Shown in pieces: positions 1-6,101 of a stretch of DNA of 6,101 nt. Numbering within the stretch: position 1 is the first letter of the stretch; every line of letters begins with the position of its first letter. A program made the translations under genes and the position numbers. The stretch comes from Piscirickettsiaceae bacterium. GTDB taxonomy: Bacteria; Pseudomonadota; Gammaproteobacteria; Nitrosococcales; Methylophagaceae. The stretch is from assembly GCA_030627065.1 (NCBI GenBank), contig DAOUSV010000099.1, positions 1 through 6,101 of the forward strand. The letters are read 5' to 3'. The notes beneath the pieces were generated by a model. That model searched no databases and had not been told where the DNA came from. It saw nothing but the letters and a program-made list of their open reading frames with translations.

Positions 1-1
1 A

Positions 2-124
2 AAAGAAATATCTGAAGATGCAGAACGAGATGCAGAAGACACTGTGCAAAAATTGACTGATGCCGTGATCAAGCAAATTGAAACTGTTTTAGCCGATAAA
101 GAATCTGATTTGATGGAAGTATAA
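2..124 (+). CDS. frr: Ribosome recycling factor, C-terminal 40 residues (5' truncated by window edge)
   Basis: Ribosome recycling factor acts in the cytosol with EF-G to split post-termination ribosomes so that subunits, mRNA and tRNA can be reused. Only the last 40 codons and the TAA stop (122-124) lie in the window; the reading frame enters from the left edge. The visible part is the end of the long C-terminal helix of domain I. It begins KEISEDAERDAED and continues VQKLTD, then ADKESDLMEV at the C-terminus, closely matching the E. coli pattern (KEISED, VQKLTD, ADKEAELMQF). The conserved arginine and the hinge to domain II lie outside. The gene ends 20 nt before uppS, an arrangement common in gammaproteobacteria, where tsf and pyrH usually lie upstream. 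Identification is firm despite the short length because the C-terminal helix is strongly conserved. Confidence 0.95.
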   Translation, partial: KEISEDAERDAEDTVQKLTDAVIKQIETVLADKESDLMEV

Positions 125-144
125 GAATAAATATACCGCCATCA

Positions 145-888
145 ATGACTGAGGAAAATAGCCCACTTCCACAACATATTGCCATCATTATGGATGGTAA
201 TGGTCGCTGGGCAAAAAAACGAAAACAGCCGCGATTTATGGGGCACCGAGCTGGTGTTAAAGCGGTTGAAAATATTGTTAAACATTGTGTTAAGTTAAAT
301 ATATCAACACTTAGCTTATTTGCATTTAGCAGTGAAAATTGGAAGCGACCAAGCAAAGAAGTCAGCTTATTAATGGAGCTTTTTGCTCTATCGTTAAAGC
401 AGCAAGCTAAACGCCTTCATAAGAACAATATACGCCTATGTATTATTGGCGATCTCAGCAAGTTTTCAGCAAGTTTACAAAAACAAATCAGCCAAGCTGA
501 GCAGTTAACCGCTGAAAATACAGGTTTAGTTATCAATATAGCGGCTAACTATGGTGGTCGATGGGATGTTACTCAATCTGTTCAACAGTTGGCTGAAAAA
601 GTGAAATCAGGTGAGCTTGCACCAGAAGATATAACCGAAGAACATATTTCAGCCGGATTAGCGACGGCATCACTGACTGAGCCGGATCTGTTTATTCGTA
701 CCGGCGGTGAACAACGCGTTAGTAACTTCTTATTATGGCAACTAGCCTATACCGAGTTTTATTTTACAGATACTTTGTGGCCAGACTTTGTTGATAGTGA
801 GTTAGATAAGGCTATCGATTCATTTTGCCAGCGTGAACGTCGATTCGGTAAGACATCAGAACAAATTCAGGATGAAACCCATGCTTAA
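145..888 (+). CDS. uppS: Undecaprenyl diphosphate synthase (cis-prenyltransferase)
   Basis: This cytosolic, membrane-associated cis-prenyltransferase adds eight isopentenyl units to farnesyl diphosphate, giving the C55 undecaprenyl diphosphate carrier used for peptidoglycan and O-antigen. The protein is 247 aa (E. coli 253). Family motifs are complete and in order: HIAIIMDGNGRWAKKR at residues 11-26, with catalytic and Mg-binding Asp17; FSSENWKRP at 61-69; NIAANYGGRWD at 131-141; IRTGGEQRVSNFLLWQ at 184-199, with the diphosphate-binding Arg185, Arg191 and Ser193; and Glu204 in AYTEFYF, a likely second Mg ligand. The C-terminus carries the usual RERRFG (230-235). The ATG at 145 is the only ATG upstream of the conserved block in this frame and gives a normal N-terminus, but no good Shine-Dalgarno sequence precedes it. 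The last 8 nt overlap cdsA. I see no missing catalytic residue. Confidence 0.97.
   Translation: MTEENSPLPQHIAIIMDGNGRWAKKRKQPRFMGHRAGVKAVENIVKHCVKLNISTLSLFAFSSENWKRPSKEVSLLMELFALSLKQQAKRLHKNNIRLCIIGDLSKFSASLQKQISQAEQLTAENTGLVINIAANYGGRWDVTQSVQQLAEKVKSGELAPEDITEEHISAGLATASLTEPDLFIRTGGEQRVSNFLLWQLAYTEFYFTDTLWPDFVDSELDKAIDSFCQRERRFGKTSEQIQDETHA
869..872 (+). promoter_or_regulatory. Ribosome binding site deciding the cdsA start
   Basis: AGGA lies inside the end of uppS, 8 nt upstream of the ATG at 881. This spacing favours 881 over the in-frame GTG at 833 and ATG at 872, since AGGA directly abuts or overlaps the 872 codon and cannot serve it. The location means cdsA translation starts while ribosomes are finishing uppS. 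Confidence 0.7.
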
Positions 889-1702
889 ACAGCGATTAAT
901 AACTGCGGCGATATTAATTCCGCTGGTTGTGATGAGTATTTTGTATTTACCTACAATGATTATGCAGTGGCTATTGGCGGCTGTTGTTGTGTTGGCGGGT
1001 ATTGAGTGGTTTTCAATCATTTCATATAAGAAAAAGTCTGAACTGCTTTTTTCTATGACAGTGTTAGCCTTTATTACTGTTATTTTTGGACTGTTTTTGC
1101 AATCAATATTAAGTTTTGTAACGCTTATCATATGGGTGCTTATATCACTTATTATTATTCAATATGCACACCGATCATTGCCTGCTCGTTTGCAGAGATT
1201 ACTCTTACAGCGTCTGAGTGGCTTGATTATAGCCAGTATTGTGTTGGCCTTATTTTTATTGATGAGTGTGCACTTGCACAAATCAAGCGACTTAGGCCCT
1301 CAACAATTACTATATGTGATGGTGTTAGTGTGGCTTGCTGATACGGGCGGTTATTTCGCTGGTAAAAAATGGGGGCGCACATCACTAGCAAAAGCAATTA
1401 GCCCTAATAAAACATGGGAAGGTGTTGCTGGTGCATTGGTGCTGGGTCTTGTCTGGGCTGGCATTGCGTACTCTTTAGGATTGGCTGGTGAAATAACACT
1501 GTTATCTTGGTCGATTTTATCTGTAGTCAGTTTGTTAGTTTCTATTGTTGGTGATTTGTTTGAGAGTTTATTTAAACGCTGTCACCAAGTAAAAGACAGT
1601 GGTAACTTATTACCAGGTCATGGCGGCATGCTTGATCGTATTGATAGTTTAATTGCTGCTGTACCTGTATTTGCCGCCGGTGTGTATTTTTTAGGAGCAT
1701 AA
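881..1702 (+). CDS. cdsA: Phosphatidate cytidylyltransferase (CDP-diacylglycerol synthase)
   Basis: This integral inner-membrane enzyme converts phosphatidic acid and CTP to CDP-diacylglycerol, the branch-point precursor of phosphatidylethanolamine, phosphatidylglycerol and cardiolipin. From ATG 881 it is 273 aa (E. coli about 285) and begins MLKQRLITAAILIPLVV, close to the family N-terminus. It is mostly hydrophobic with several membrane segments (about residues 8-24, 27-43, 58-76, 80-94, 114-130, 142-158, 182-202, 207-223 and 257-272). Conserved cytoplasmic motifs are ADTGGYFAGKKWG at 153-165, ISPNKTWEG at 173-181, and the full CDP-alcohol cytidylyltransferase signature from Ser229 to Asp255, including KR (232-233), KD (238-239), PGHGG (245-249) and DRID (252-255). 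An upstream GTG in the same frame (833) would add 16 residues from within uppS that lack family resemblance, so it was not chosen. It overlaps uppS by 8 nt and ends 3 nt before dxr. Confidence 0.96.
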   Translation: MLKQRLITAAILIPLVVMSILYLPTMIMQWLLAAVVVLAGIEWFSIISYKKKSELLFSMTVLAFITVIFGLFLQSILSFVTLIIWVLISLIIIQYAHRSLPARLQRLLLQRLSGLIIASIVLALFLLMSVHLHKSSDLGPQQLLYVMVLVWLADTGGYFAGKKWGRTSLAKAISPNKTWEGVAGALVLGLVWAGIAYSLGLAGEITLLSWSILSVVSLLVSIVGDLFESLFKRCHQVKDSGNLLPGHGGMLDRIDSLIAAVPVFAAGVYFLGA

Positions 1703-1705
1703 TTA

Positions 1706-2881
1706 ATGCAGTCGGTAACAATCTTAGGTTCAACAGGCTCAATCGGTGTTAGTACGCTTAATGTGTTGGCTCAACATCCGGATAAGTATCGAGTCTATGC
1801 CTTGACGGCTAATCGTTCTGTCGATGTCTTATTTGAGCAATGTCAGCAATTCGAACCAGAAGTTGCTGTTATTTTAGATGAGAATGCTGCACGCGACTTA
1901 TCACAACGACTTAAAACTATAGGCTCAAAAACACAAGTTGTATCTGGTGAACAATCATTAGTTGATGTTGCTGAAAGTGACAGTACCGATTATGTGATGG
2001 CAGCGATTGTTGGTGCAGCAGGTTTATTACCAACATTAGCCGCAGCACGAGCAGGCAAGCATATCTTATTGGCCAATAAAGAAGCCTTAGTCATGAGTGG
2101 TGGCTTGTTTATGCGTGAAGTTGAGGCTAATGGGGCGACGCTATTACCGGTAGACAGTGAACATAATGCAATTTGGCAATGTTTACCTGTTGGTAAAAAT
2201 CAACAGTATCATTATGATGGTAAAGGCGTACGTCGCATTATATTAACCGCGTCAGGCGGCCCTTTTCGTGATTATGATTTGGCAGATCTTGAACATGTCA
2301 CACCCGAGCAAGCCGTAGCTCATCCAAACTGGTCAATGGGGCAAAAAATATCGGTTGATTCTGCCACGATGATGAATAAAGGCCTTGAAGTTATTGAGGC
2401 GCATTGGCTGTTTGGTATGTCTCTAGAGCAAATTGATGTGGTATTACACAAGCAAAGCATTATTCATTCAATGGTTGATTATGTGGATGGCTCGGTATTG
2501 GCTCAAATGGGCAATCCCGATATGAGAACACCGATTGCTAATGCTTTAGCATGGCCAGAACGCATTGATTCAGGGGTTGCACCTTTAGATTTAGTTGCTA
2601 TTGGTCGCTTAGATTTCTCTGTTGCTACACACACACACTTTCCCTGTTTAAGGTTGGCATATCAAGCATTAAAGGCTGGTGGTACAAGTACGGCGATTTT
2701 AAATGCCGCTAATGAAATTGCTGTGGAAGCTTTTTTACAGAAACAAATTAAGTTTACTCAGATCCCTCAGATTATTGACCAAGTATTGACTGATTTACCT
2801 GCAAATAACGGTGATACCTTAGAGCAAATATTAGCTGATGATAAACAGGCTCGCAGTGCGGCAATAACACTTATTAAATAA
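1706..2881 (+). CDS. dxr: 1-deoxy-D-xylulose-5-phosphate reductoisomerase
   Basis: Dxr (IspC) is the cytosolic NADPH-dependent enzyme that rearranges and reduces 1-deoxyxylulose 5-phosphate to 2-C-methylerythritol 4-phosphate, the first committed step of the MEP isoprenoid pathway and the target of fosmidomycin. The protein is 391 aa (E. coli 398). The N-terminal Rossmann domain starts with GSTGSIG at residues 8-14; LLANKEALVMSG is at 121-132. The metal ligands are Asp150 and Glu152 (DSEHNA, 150-155) and Glu228. Substrate contacts are present at Ser183 (ASGGPF, 182-187), His206 (HPNW), Ser219, Asn224 and Lys225 (MMNKGLEVIEAHWLF, 222-236). AGGAG at 1693-1697, 8 nt before the ATG, is a good ribosome binding site. 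It supplies precursors for the C55 lipid made by UppS in the same operon. Its place between cdsA and rseP differs from E. coli. A short (AC)6 run at 2627-2638 is in frame. Confidence 0.98.
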   Translation: MQSVTILGSTGSIGVSTLNVLAQHPDKYRVYALTANRSVDVLFEQCQQFEPEVAVILDENAARDLSQRLKTIGSKTQVVSGEQSLVDVAESDSTDYVMAAIVGAAGLLPTLAAARAGKHILLANKEALVMSGGLFMREVEANGATLLPVDSEHNAIWQCLPVGKNQQYHYDGKGVRRIILTASGGPFRDYDLADLEHVTPEQAVAHPNWSMGQKISVDSATMMNKGLEVIEAHWLFGMSLEQIDVVLHKQSIIHSMVDYVDGSVLAQMGNPDMRTPIANALAWPERIDSGVAPLDLVAIGRLDFSVATHTHFPCLRLAYQALKAGGTSTAILNAANEIAVEAFLQKQIKFTQIPQIIDQVLTDLPANNGDTLEQILADDKQARSAAITLIK

Positions 2882-2882
2882 G

Positions 2883-4226
2883 ATGCAGTCTTTCCTTTAC
2901 CTATTAGTCACATTAGCAATACTGATCACGGTACATGAATTCGGTCACTTTTGGGTGGCACGTCGTTGCGGTGTTAAAGTGCTTAAGTTTTCCATTGGTT
3001 TTGGTAAGCCTTTATGGAAGCGGCGAGGGAAGGATGGTACTGAATATATCCTTGCTGCTATTCCCCTGGGCGGTTATGTCAAAATGCTGGATGAGCGGGA
3101 AGGTGATGTTGAACCACAAGATTTAGACAAAGCATTCAATCGAAAATCATTAGGTGCACGAGTCGCTATTGTTGCTGCTGGCCCTATTGCCAACCTCATC
3201 TTTGCCGTTATAGCTTATTGGTTTATCTTTGTTATCGGCGTTGCAGGCATTCGTCCTATTATTGGTGATGTTGCCCCCAATTCAAACGCGGAGATTGCCC
3301 AGTTAGTAGCAGGAAATGAAATTAAAGCTGTTAATGGTATTGATACACCTACTTGGCTTAGTGTGCATAAACTATTATTAAAATCAGCAGAAAGTGGTGG
3401 TGCAGTTGATTTAACCATTGATCTTGGTGGCATAGAAATTCAACGACAGTTAGAAATACCTAAACAAGATAATGCTTTATCTCCACCTACACCACTTTTT
3501 CAAACAATTGGCTTAATACCTCATCGTGTTGAATTAAAGCCCGTACTCGCTTTTGTGGCAAAAGACAGTGCGGCTGAACGAGCAGGATTGAAAGCTGGAG
3601 ATTTACTCGTATCCGCAGAAGGCAAGACTCTAAGCATTTGGTCTGCTTGGGTAGCATTAATTCAGGCTAACCCAGATAAAGAAATACAAATTAAAATTAA
3701 TCGACTAGGCTCATTGTTCGATTTACGATTAACACCGAGTAAATCAGCTAATAATACTGGGATTATTGGTGTGAGAGTGGATAGCAGTAAAACAACTATT
3801 CCTGAAGAATTACAAGCAGAATTACGCTATGGTCCAATCGATGCATTAGGCAAAGCAGTCCAAGAAACGTGGTCATTTTCATTAGCAACACTAAAAAATC
3901 TAGCGGGAATGCTCAGCGGAACTGTATCAAGTAAAAATTTAGGTGGTCCAATTACTATCGCTAAATTTGCAAGTGCTTCTGCAGATAGTGGATTCATTGC
4001 ATTTATCAGTTTCTTGGCGATGATCAGTGTTAGCTTAGCCGTATTGAACTTTTTGCCGATTCCAATACTAGATGGTGGTCATCTGGCCTTATATTTCATT
4101 GAATGGCTACGAGGAAAACCTGTATCAGAACAAACTCAACTACAAGGTCAAAAAGTGGGGCTTATTCTTCTTTTAATGTTGATGTTTTTAGCATTTTTCA
4201 ATGACTTATCAAGAGTGTTTGGATAA
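2883..4226 (+). CDS. rseP: RseP-type site-2 intramembrane zinc metalloprotease with two PDZ domains
   Basis: This inner-membrane S2P protease makes the second cut in the anti-sigma factor RseA (MucA in Pseudomonas) after DegS/AlgW, freeing the envelope-stress sigma factor, and also clears leftover signal peptides. The protein is 447 aa (E. coli 450). The zinc site HEFGH is at residues 18-22 in the first membrane segment; the third ligand is Asp397 in NFLPIPILDG (389-398). GFGKPLW (39-45) and IPLGGYVKMLDE (60-71) form the conserved membrane-associated region. A second membrane segment covers about 96-122. Two periplasmic PDZ domains follow (about 123-205 and 217-283), the second with the SAAERAGLKAGD turn at 229-240. 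The last two membrane segments are at about 370-392 and 425-441. ATG 2883 is the only usable start: the frame is closed by a stop at 2865 and the next Met lies beyond HEFGH. It starts 1 nt after the dxr stop without a clear ribosome binding site. Its substrate is outside this window. Confidence 0.96.
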   Translation: MQSFLYLLVTLAILITVHEFGHFWVARRCGVKVLKFSIGFGKPLWKRRGKDGTEYILAAIPLGGYVKMLDEREGDVEPQDLDKAFNRKSLGARVAIVAAGPIANLIFAVIAYWFIFVIGVAGIRPIIGDVAPNSNAEIAQLVAGNEIKAVNGIDTPTWLSVHKLLLKSAESGGAVDLTIDLGGIEIQRQLEIPKQDNALSPPTPLFQTIGLIPHRVELKPVLAFVAKDSAAERAGLKAGDLLVSAEGKTLSIWSAWVALIQANPDKEIQIKINRLGSLFDLRLTPSKSANNTGIIGVRVDSSKTTIPEELQAELRYGPIDALGKAVQETWSFSLATLKNLAGMLSGTVSSKNLGGPITIAKFASASADSGFIAFISFLAMISVSLAVLNFLPIPILDGGHLALYFIEWLRGKPVSEQTQLQGQKVGLILLLMLMFLAFFNDLSRVFG

Positions 4227-4280
4227 TAGGCTAATTACAGGTAAACTAACTCATTCGACTGAAAATAATCGTGGAAAATA
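4227..4280 (+). other. rseP-bamA spacer with a modest bamA ribosome binding site
   Basis: This 54-nt AT-rich spacer is the largest gap in the window. GGA at 4273-4275 lies 5 nt before the bamA ATG and is the likely Shine-Dalgarno element. I see no hairpin followed by T residues, so transcription probably reads through from rseP. No convincing sigma-70 or sigma-E promoter is visible, although a weak one cannot be excluded by eye. Confidence 0.5.
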
Positions 4281-6101
4281 ATGAATAAATTTCTTACTGC
4301 TCTTGTGTTACTTGTTCTCTCAGGCCTCGCCTTGGCAGAGAGCTTCACTATTAAAGATATTCGTGTTGAAGGCTTACAGCGTATTTCAGCTGGAACGGTC
4401 TTTAACTTCCTGCCTGTGAAAGTGGGTGATGAAATGAATGCCAAAGATGCAAAAAGCATTATTCGTGCATTATTCAAATCTAAATACTTTAATGATGTTG
4501 AAGTTGAACAGGAAGATGGTGTTTTAATCATTAAAGTAAGTGAAAGACCCGCTGTTTCAAGTATTGAGTTGGTGGGAAATAAGGATATGAATACTCAAGA
4601 ATTATTAAAATCACTAGGTCAAATCGGCTTTGCCGAAGGACAGGTTTATGAAAAAGCTGTACTTGAACGTGTTGAACTTGAATTGCAACGCCAATACTTT
4701 AGTCGTGGTAAATATGGTGTAACAATTGAATCGGAAGTAACACCATTATCTCGTAATCGAGTTGCTATTCGGATCACAATGGCAGAAGGTGTTGCCGCAA
4801 CGATTGGTAGTATTAATATCGTTGGTAATACTCATTTTGATGAAGATGAGTTACGCGAGGATTTTACATCGTCTACAGGTGGAATATTATCGGCATTTAC
4901 GCATGATAATCAGTATTCACGCCAAAAGTTATCAGCAGATTTAGAAACATTACGCTCGTTCTACTTGGATCGTGGTTTTGTTGATTTTGCAGTTGAATCA
5001 ACTCAAGTATCAATCACTGATGATAAAAAACAGATGTTCATTACCATTAATATTTCGGAAGGTGAACGTTATCAAGTTAAAGAGGTACGTCTTGCTGGTA
5101 ATTTAATTGTGCCAGAAGAAGAGTTATTTGGATTAGTGACTATCAGAAAAGACGCGGTTTTTTCACGAAAATCGGTGACACAAAGTAGTGAGTTATTAAC
5201 TAACCGTTTAGGTAACGATGGCTATGCTTTTGCTAATGTTAACGCCGTACCAGAAATTGATCGTGAAAATAAACAGGTAACACTGACATTTTTTGTTGAT
5301 CCAGGTCGCCGCGCTTATGTAAGACGAATTAATATTTCAGGTAATAGTAAAACACGTGATGAAGTATTACGACGTGAAATGCGACAACAAGAATCAGCAT
5401 GGATTTCAACGAATAAGGTTGAGCAATCAAGAGCACGAATTAGGCGTTTAGGTTATTTTGAAGATGTTAATGTCGAGACTGTACCTGTGCCAGGAACAGC
5501 TGACCAGGTCGACTTGGACTTTAATGTTATTGAACAAGCTTCAGGCAGCTTGTCGGCTGGTATTGGTTTTTCTCAGTCTGATGGTTTGATTTTTAATGCC
5601 AATATTACCCAGAAAAACTTTTTAGGTAGTGGCAAGCATATTAACTTTGGTTTTAATAATAGTAGTGCCAATACCGTTTATAGTTTTGGTTATACTAATC
5701 CATTTGCGACCGTCGATGGGATTAGCCAAGGCTTTAATGCTTATTATCGACAAACAGATGCCGATGAAGCCAATATCGCTAATTATAGTACAGATGTTTG
5801 GGGGGGGGATATCAGTTTTGGTATTCCAATTTCAGAAAATAATCGTATTCGATTAGCCTTAGGTTATGAAAATACAGAAGTTACCTTAGGTGCTGATCCT
5901 ATAACAAGTTTTGCAGAGTTTGTAGCTGAAGAAGGTGGACAGTATGACACTTGGACTTTATCATTAAGCTGGTCTAGTGATAGTCGTGATAGTGCCATTT
6001 TACCAACTCGGGGAATGTCACAAAGTCTTTCGGCAGAAGTGGCTGTTCCAGGTGTTCATTACAGTATTATAAAGTGCGTTATAAAAATAATTGGTATCAT
6101 C
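4281..6101 (+). CDS. bamA: Outer membrane protein assembly factor BamA, N-terminal about 600 residues (3' truncated; apparent frameshift near the edge)
   Basis: BamA (Omp85) is the central subunit of the BAM complex, which folds and inserts beta-barrel proteins into the outer membrane. Met1 is followed by a short signal peptide, MNKFLTALVLLVLSGLALA, with likely cleavage after Ala19. Five periplasmic POTRA domains follow, at about 21-88, 89-170, 172-262, 263-342 and 344-418. Typical strings are IRVEGLQRIS (27-36), INIVGNTHF (178-186), LETLRSFYLDRGF (221-233), VLRREMRQQESAW (362-374) and RLGYFEDV (389-396). The 16-strand barrel begins near 420 with GSLSAGIGFSQSDG, then KNFLGSG (445-451), TNPFATVDG (472-480) and LPTRG (574-578). 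The frame is open from 4281 to the edge, but homology moves to another frame after about residue 593 (see the feature at 6057-6061). The rest of the barrel, including the loop-6 VRGF motif, is outside the window. E. coli BamA is 810 aa. skp and lpxD commonly follow. Confidence 0.96.
   Translation, partial: MNKFLTALVLLVLSGLALAESFTIKDIRVEGLQRISAGTVFNFLPVKVGDEMNAKDAKSIIRALFKSKYFNDVEVEQEDGVLIIKVSERPAVSSIELVGNKDMNTQELLKSLGQIGFAEGQVYEKAVLERVELELQRQYFSRGKYGVTIESEVTPLSRNRVAIRITMAEGVAATIGSINIVGNTHFDEDELREDFTSSTGGILSAFTHDNQYSRQKLSADLETLRSFYLDRGFVDFAVESTQVSITDDKKQMFITINISEGERYQVKEVRLAGNLIVPEEELFGLVTIRKDAVFSRKSVTQSSELLTNRLGNDGYAFANVNAVPEIDRENKQVTLTFFVDPGRRAYVRRINISGNSKTRDEVLRREMRQQESAWISTNKVEQSRARIRRLGYFEDVNVETVPVPGTADQVDLDFNVIEQASGSLSAGIGFSQSDGLIFNANITQKNFLGSGKHINFGFNNSSANTVYSFGYTNPFATVDGISQGFNAYYRQTDADEANIANYSTDVWGGDISFGIPISENNRIRLALGYENTEVTLGADPITSFAEFVAEEGGQYDTWTLSLSWSSDSRDSAILPTRGMSQSLSAEVAVPGVHYSIIKCVIKIIGII
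5800..5808 (+). repeat. bamA: Homopolymer of nine G within bamA
   Basis: Nine consecutive G residues encode the end of Trp507, two GGG glycine codons (508-509) and the first base of Asp510. Flanking protein aligns to the BamA barrel on both sides in the same frame (STDVW before, DISFGIPI after), so the tract is in frame at this length. It stands out in a gene that otherwise uses AT-rich codons. Confidence 0.9.
6057..6061 (+). other. bamA: Apparent one-base deletion (frameshift) in bamA
   Basis: Up to VPGVH (residues 589-593, ending at 6059) the bamA frame matches the family. After that it reads YSIIKCVIKIIGII, which does not look like barrel sequence. The frame starting at TTA 6059-6061 instead reads LQYYKVRYKNNWYH, which continues the conserved pattern: E. 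coli has IPGSDNEYYKV, with the same spacing between PG and YYKV. One additional base at CATTAC (for example a third T) would join the two frames exactly. Confidence 0.85.

Noticed and set aside
69..356. 95-codon minus-strand reading frame across the frr-uppS junction
   Set aside because: It is antisense to conserved frr and uppS motifs and its translation resembles no family I know.
856..1131. 91-codon minus-strand reading frame opposite cdsA
   Set aside because: It is the complement of cdsA membrane-segment codons; no start signal or domain is visible.
1132..1341. 69-codon plus-strand reading frame within cdsA
   Set aside because: It lies in another frame of an intact, conserved gene and has no independent support.
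2627..2638. (AC)6 dinucleotide run as a variable repeat
   Set aside because: It is short, encodes part of ATHTH in an intact Dxr and has no sign of frame disturbance.
4046..4072. GAACTT with a TAGA-like element about 16 nt downstream inside rseP, resembling a sigma-E promoter
   Set aside because: The bases are dictated by the conserved NFLPIPILDG motif of RseP, the -10 match is poor and the distance to bamA is over 200 nt.
4235..4268. TTACAG with AT-rich sequence downstream as a sigma-70 promoter for bamA
   Set aside because: No TATAAT-like hexamer lies at 16-18 nt spacing; AT-rich spacers give such partial matches by chance.
4227..4280. Terminator between rseP and bamA
   Set aside because: No stable inverted repeat with a following T run could be found by eye.
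4235..4531. 98-codon reading frame on the minus strand antisense to the start of bamA
   Set aside because: It lies opposite the well-supported signal peptide and first POTRA domain, has no ribosome binding site and shows no recognisable domain.
5629..5856. 75-codon hydrophobic plus-strand reading frame within bamA, suggesting a small membrane protein
   Set aside because: Its hydrophobicity comes from reading T-rich barrel codons out of frame, and bamA is clearly coding here.

Overview
The window is an unbroken run of housekeeping envelope genes, all on the + strand: frr (3' end only), uppS, cdsA, dxr, rseP and bamA (5' part only). The proteins resemble those of Gammaproteobacteria throughout. 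The DNA is AT-rich (roughly 40 % G+C by eye, not counted). The order frr-uppS-cdsA-dxr-rseP-bamA matches what I recall for Pseudomonas and many other non-enteric gammaproteobacteria, whereas E. coli has dxr directly after frr. AT-richness together with this order would fit a marine or methylotrophic-type gammaproteobacterium, but genus cannot be assigned from these genes.

Layout: 2-124 is the last 40 codons of ribosome recycling factor. After a 20-nt gap, 145-888 encodes undecaprenyl diphosphate synthase. cdsA (881-1702) starts inside the end of uppS, with an 8-nt overlap and its ribosome binding site within the uppS reading frame. dxr (1706-2881) follows after 3 nt. rseP (2883-4226) follows after a single nucleotide and has no evident ribosome binding site of its own. 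A 54-nt spacer, the largest in the window, precedes bamA (4281 to the window edge). The tight packing and the lack of any convincing internal terminator indicate a single transcription unit that continues in from the left and out to the right.

Together the genes serve envelope building. Dxr makes the first committed intermediate of the MEP isoprenoid pathway. UppS condenses isoprenoid units into the C55 carrier lipid for peptidoglycan and O-antigen. CdsA activates phosphatidic acid for phospholipid synthesis. RseP is the inner-membrane site-2 protease that releases the envelope-stress sigma factor. BamA inserts outer-membrane beta-barrel proteins.

No novel system was found; every long stretch is explained by a known conserved gene. 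The points worth a second look are an apparent one-base frameshift in bamA about 40 nt before the window end (probably a sequence-end error), a run of nine G within bamA, and the missing ribosome binding sites at rseP and uppS.
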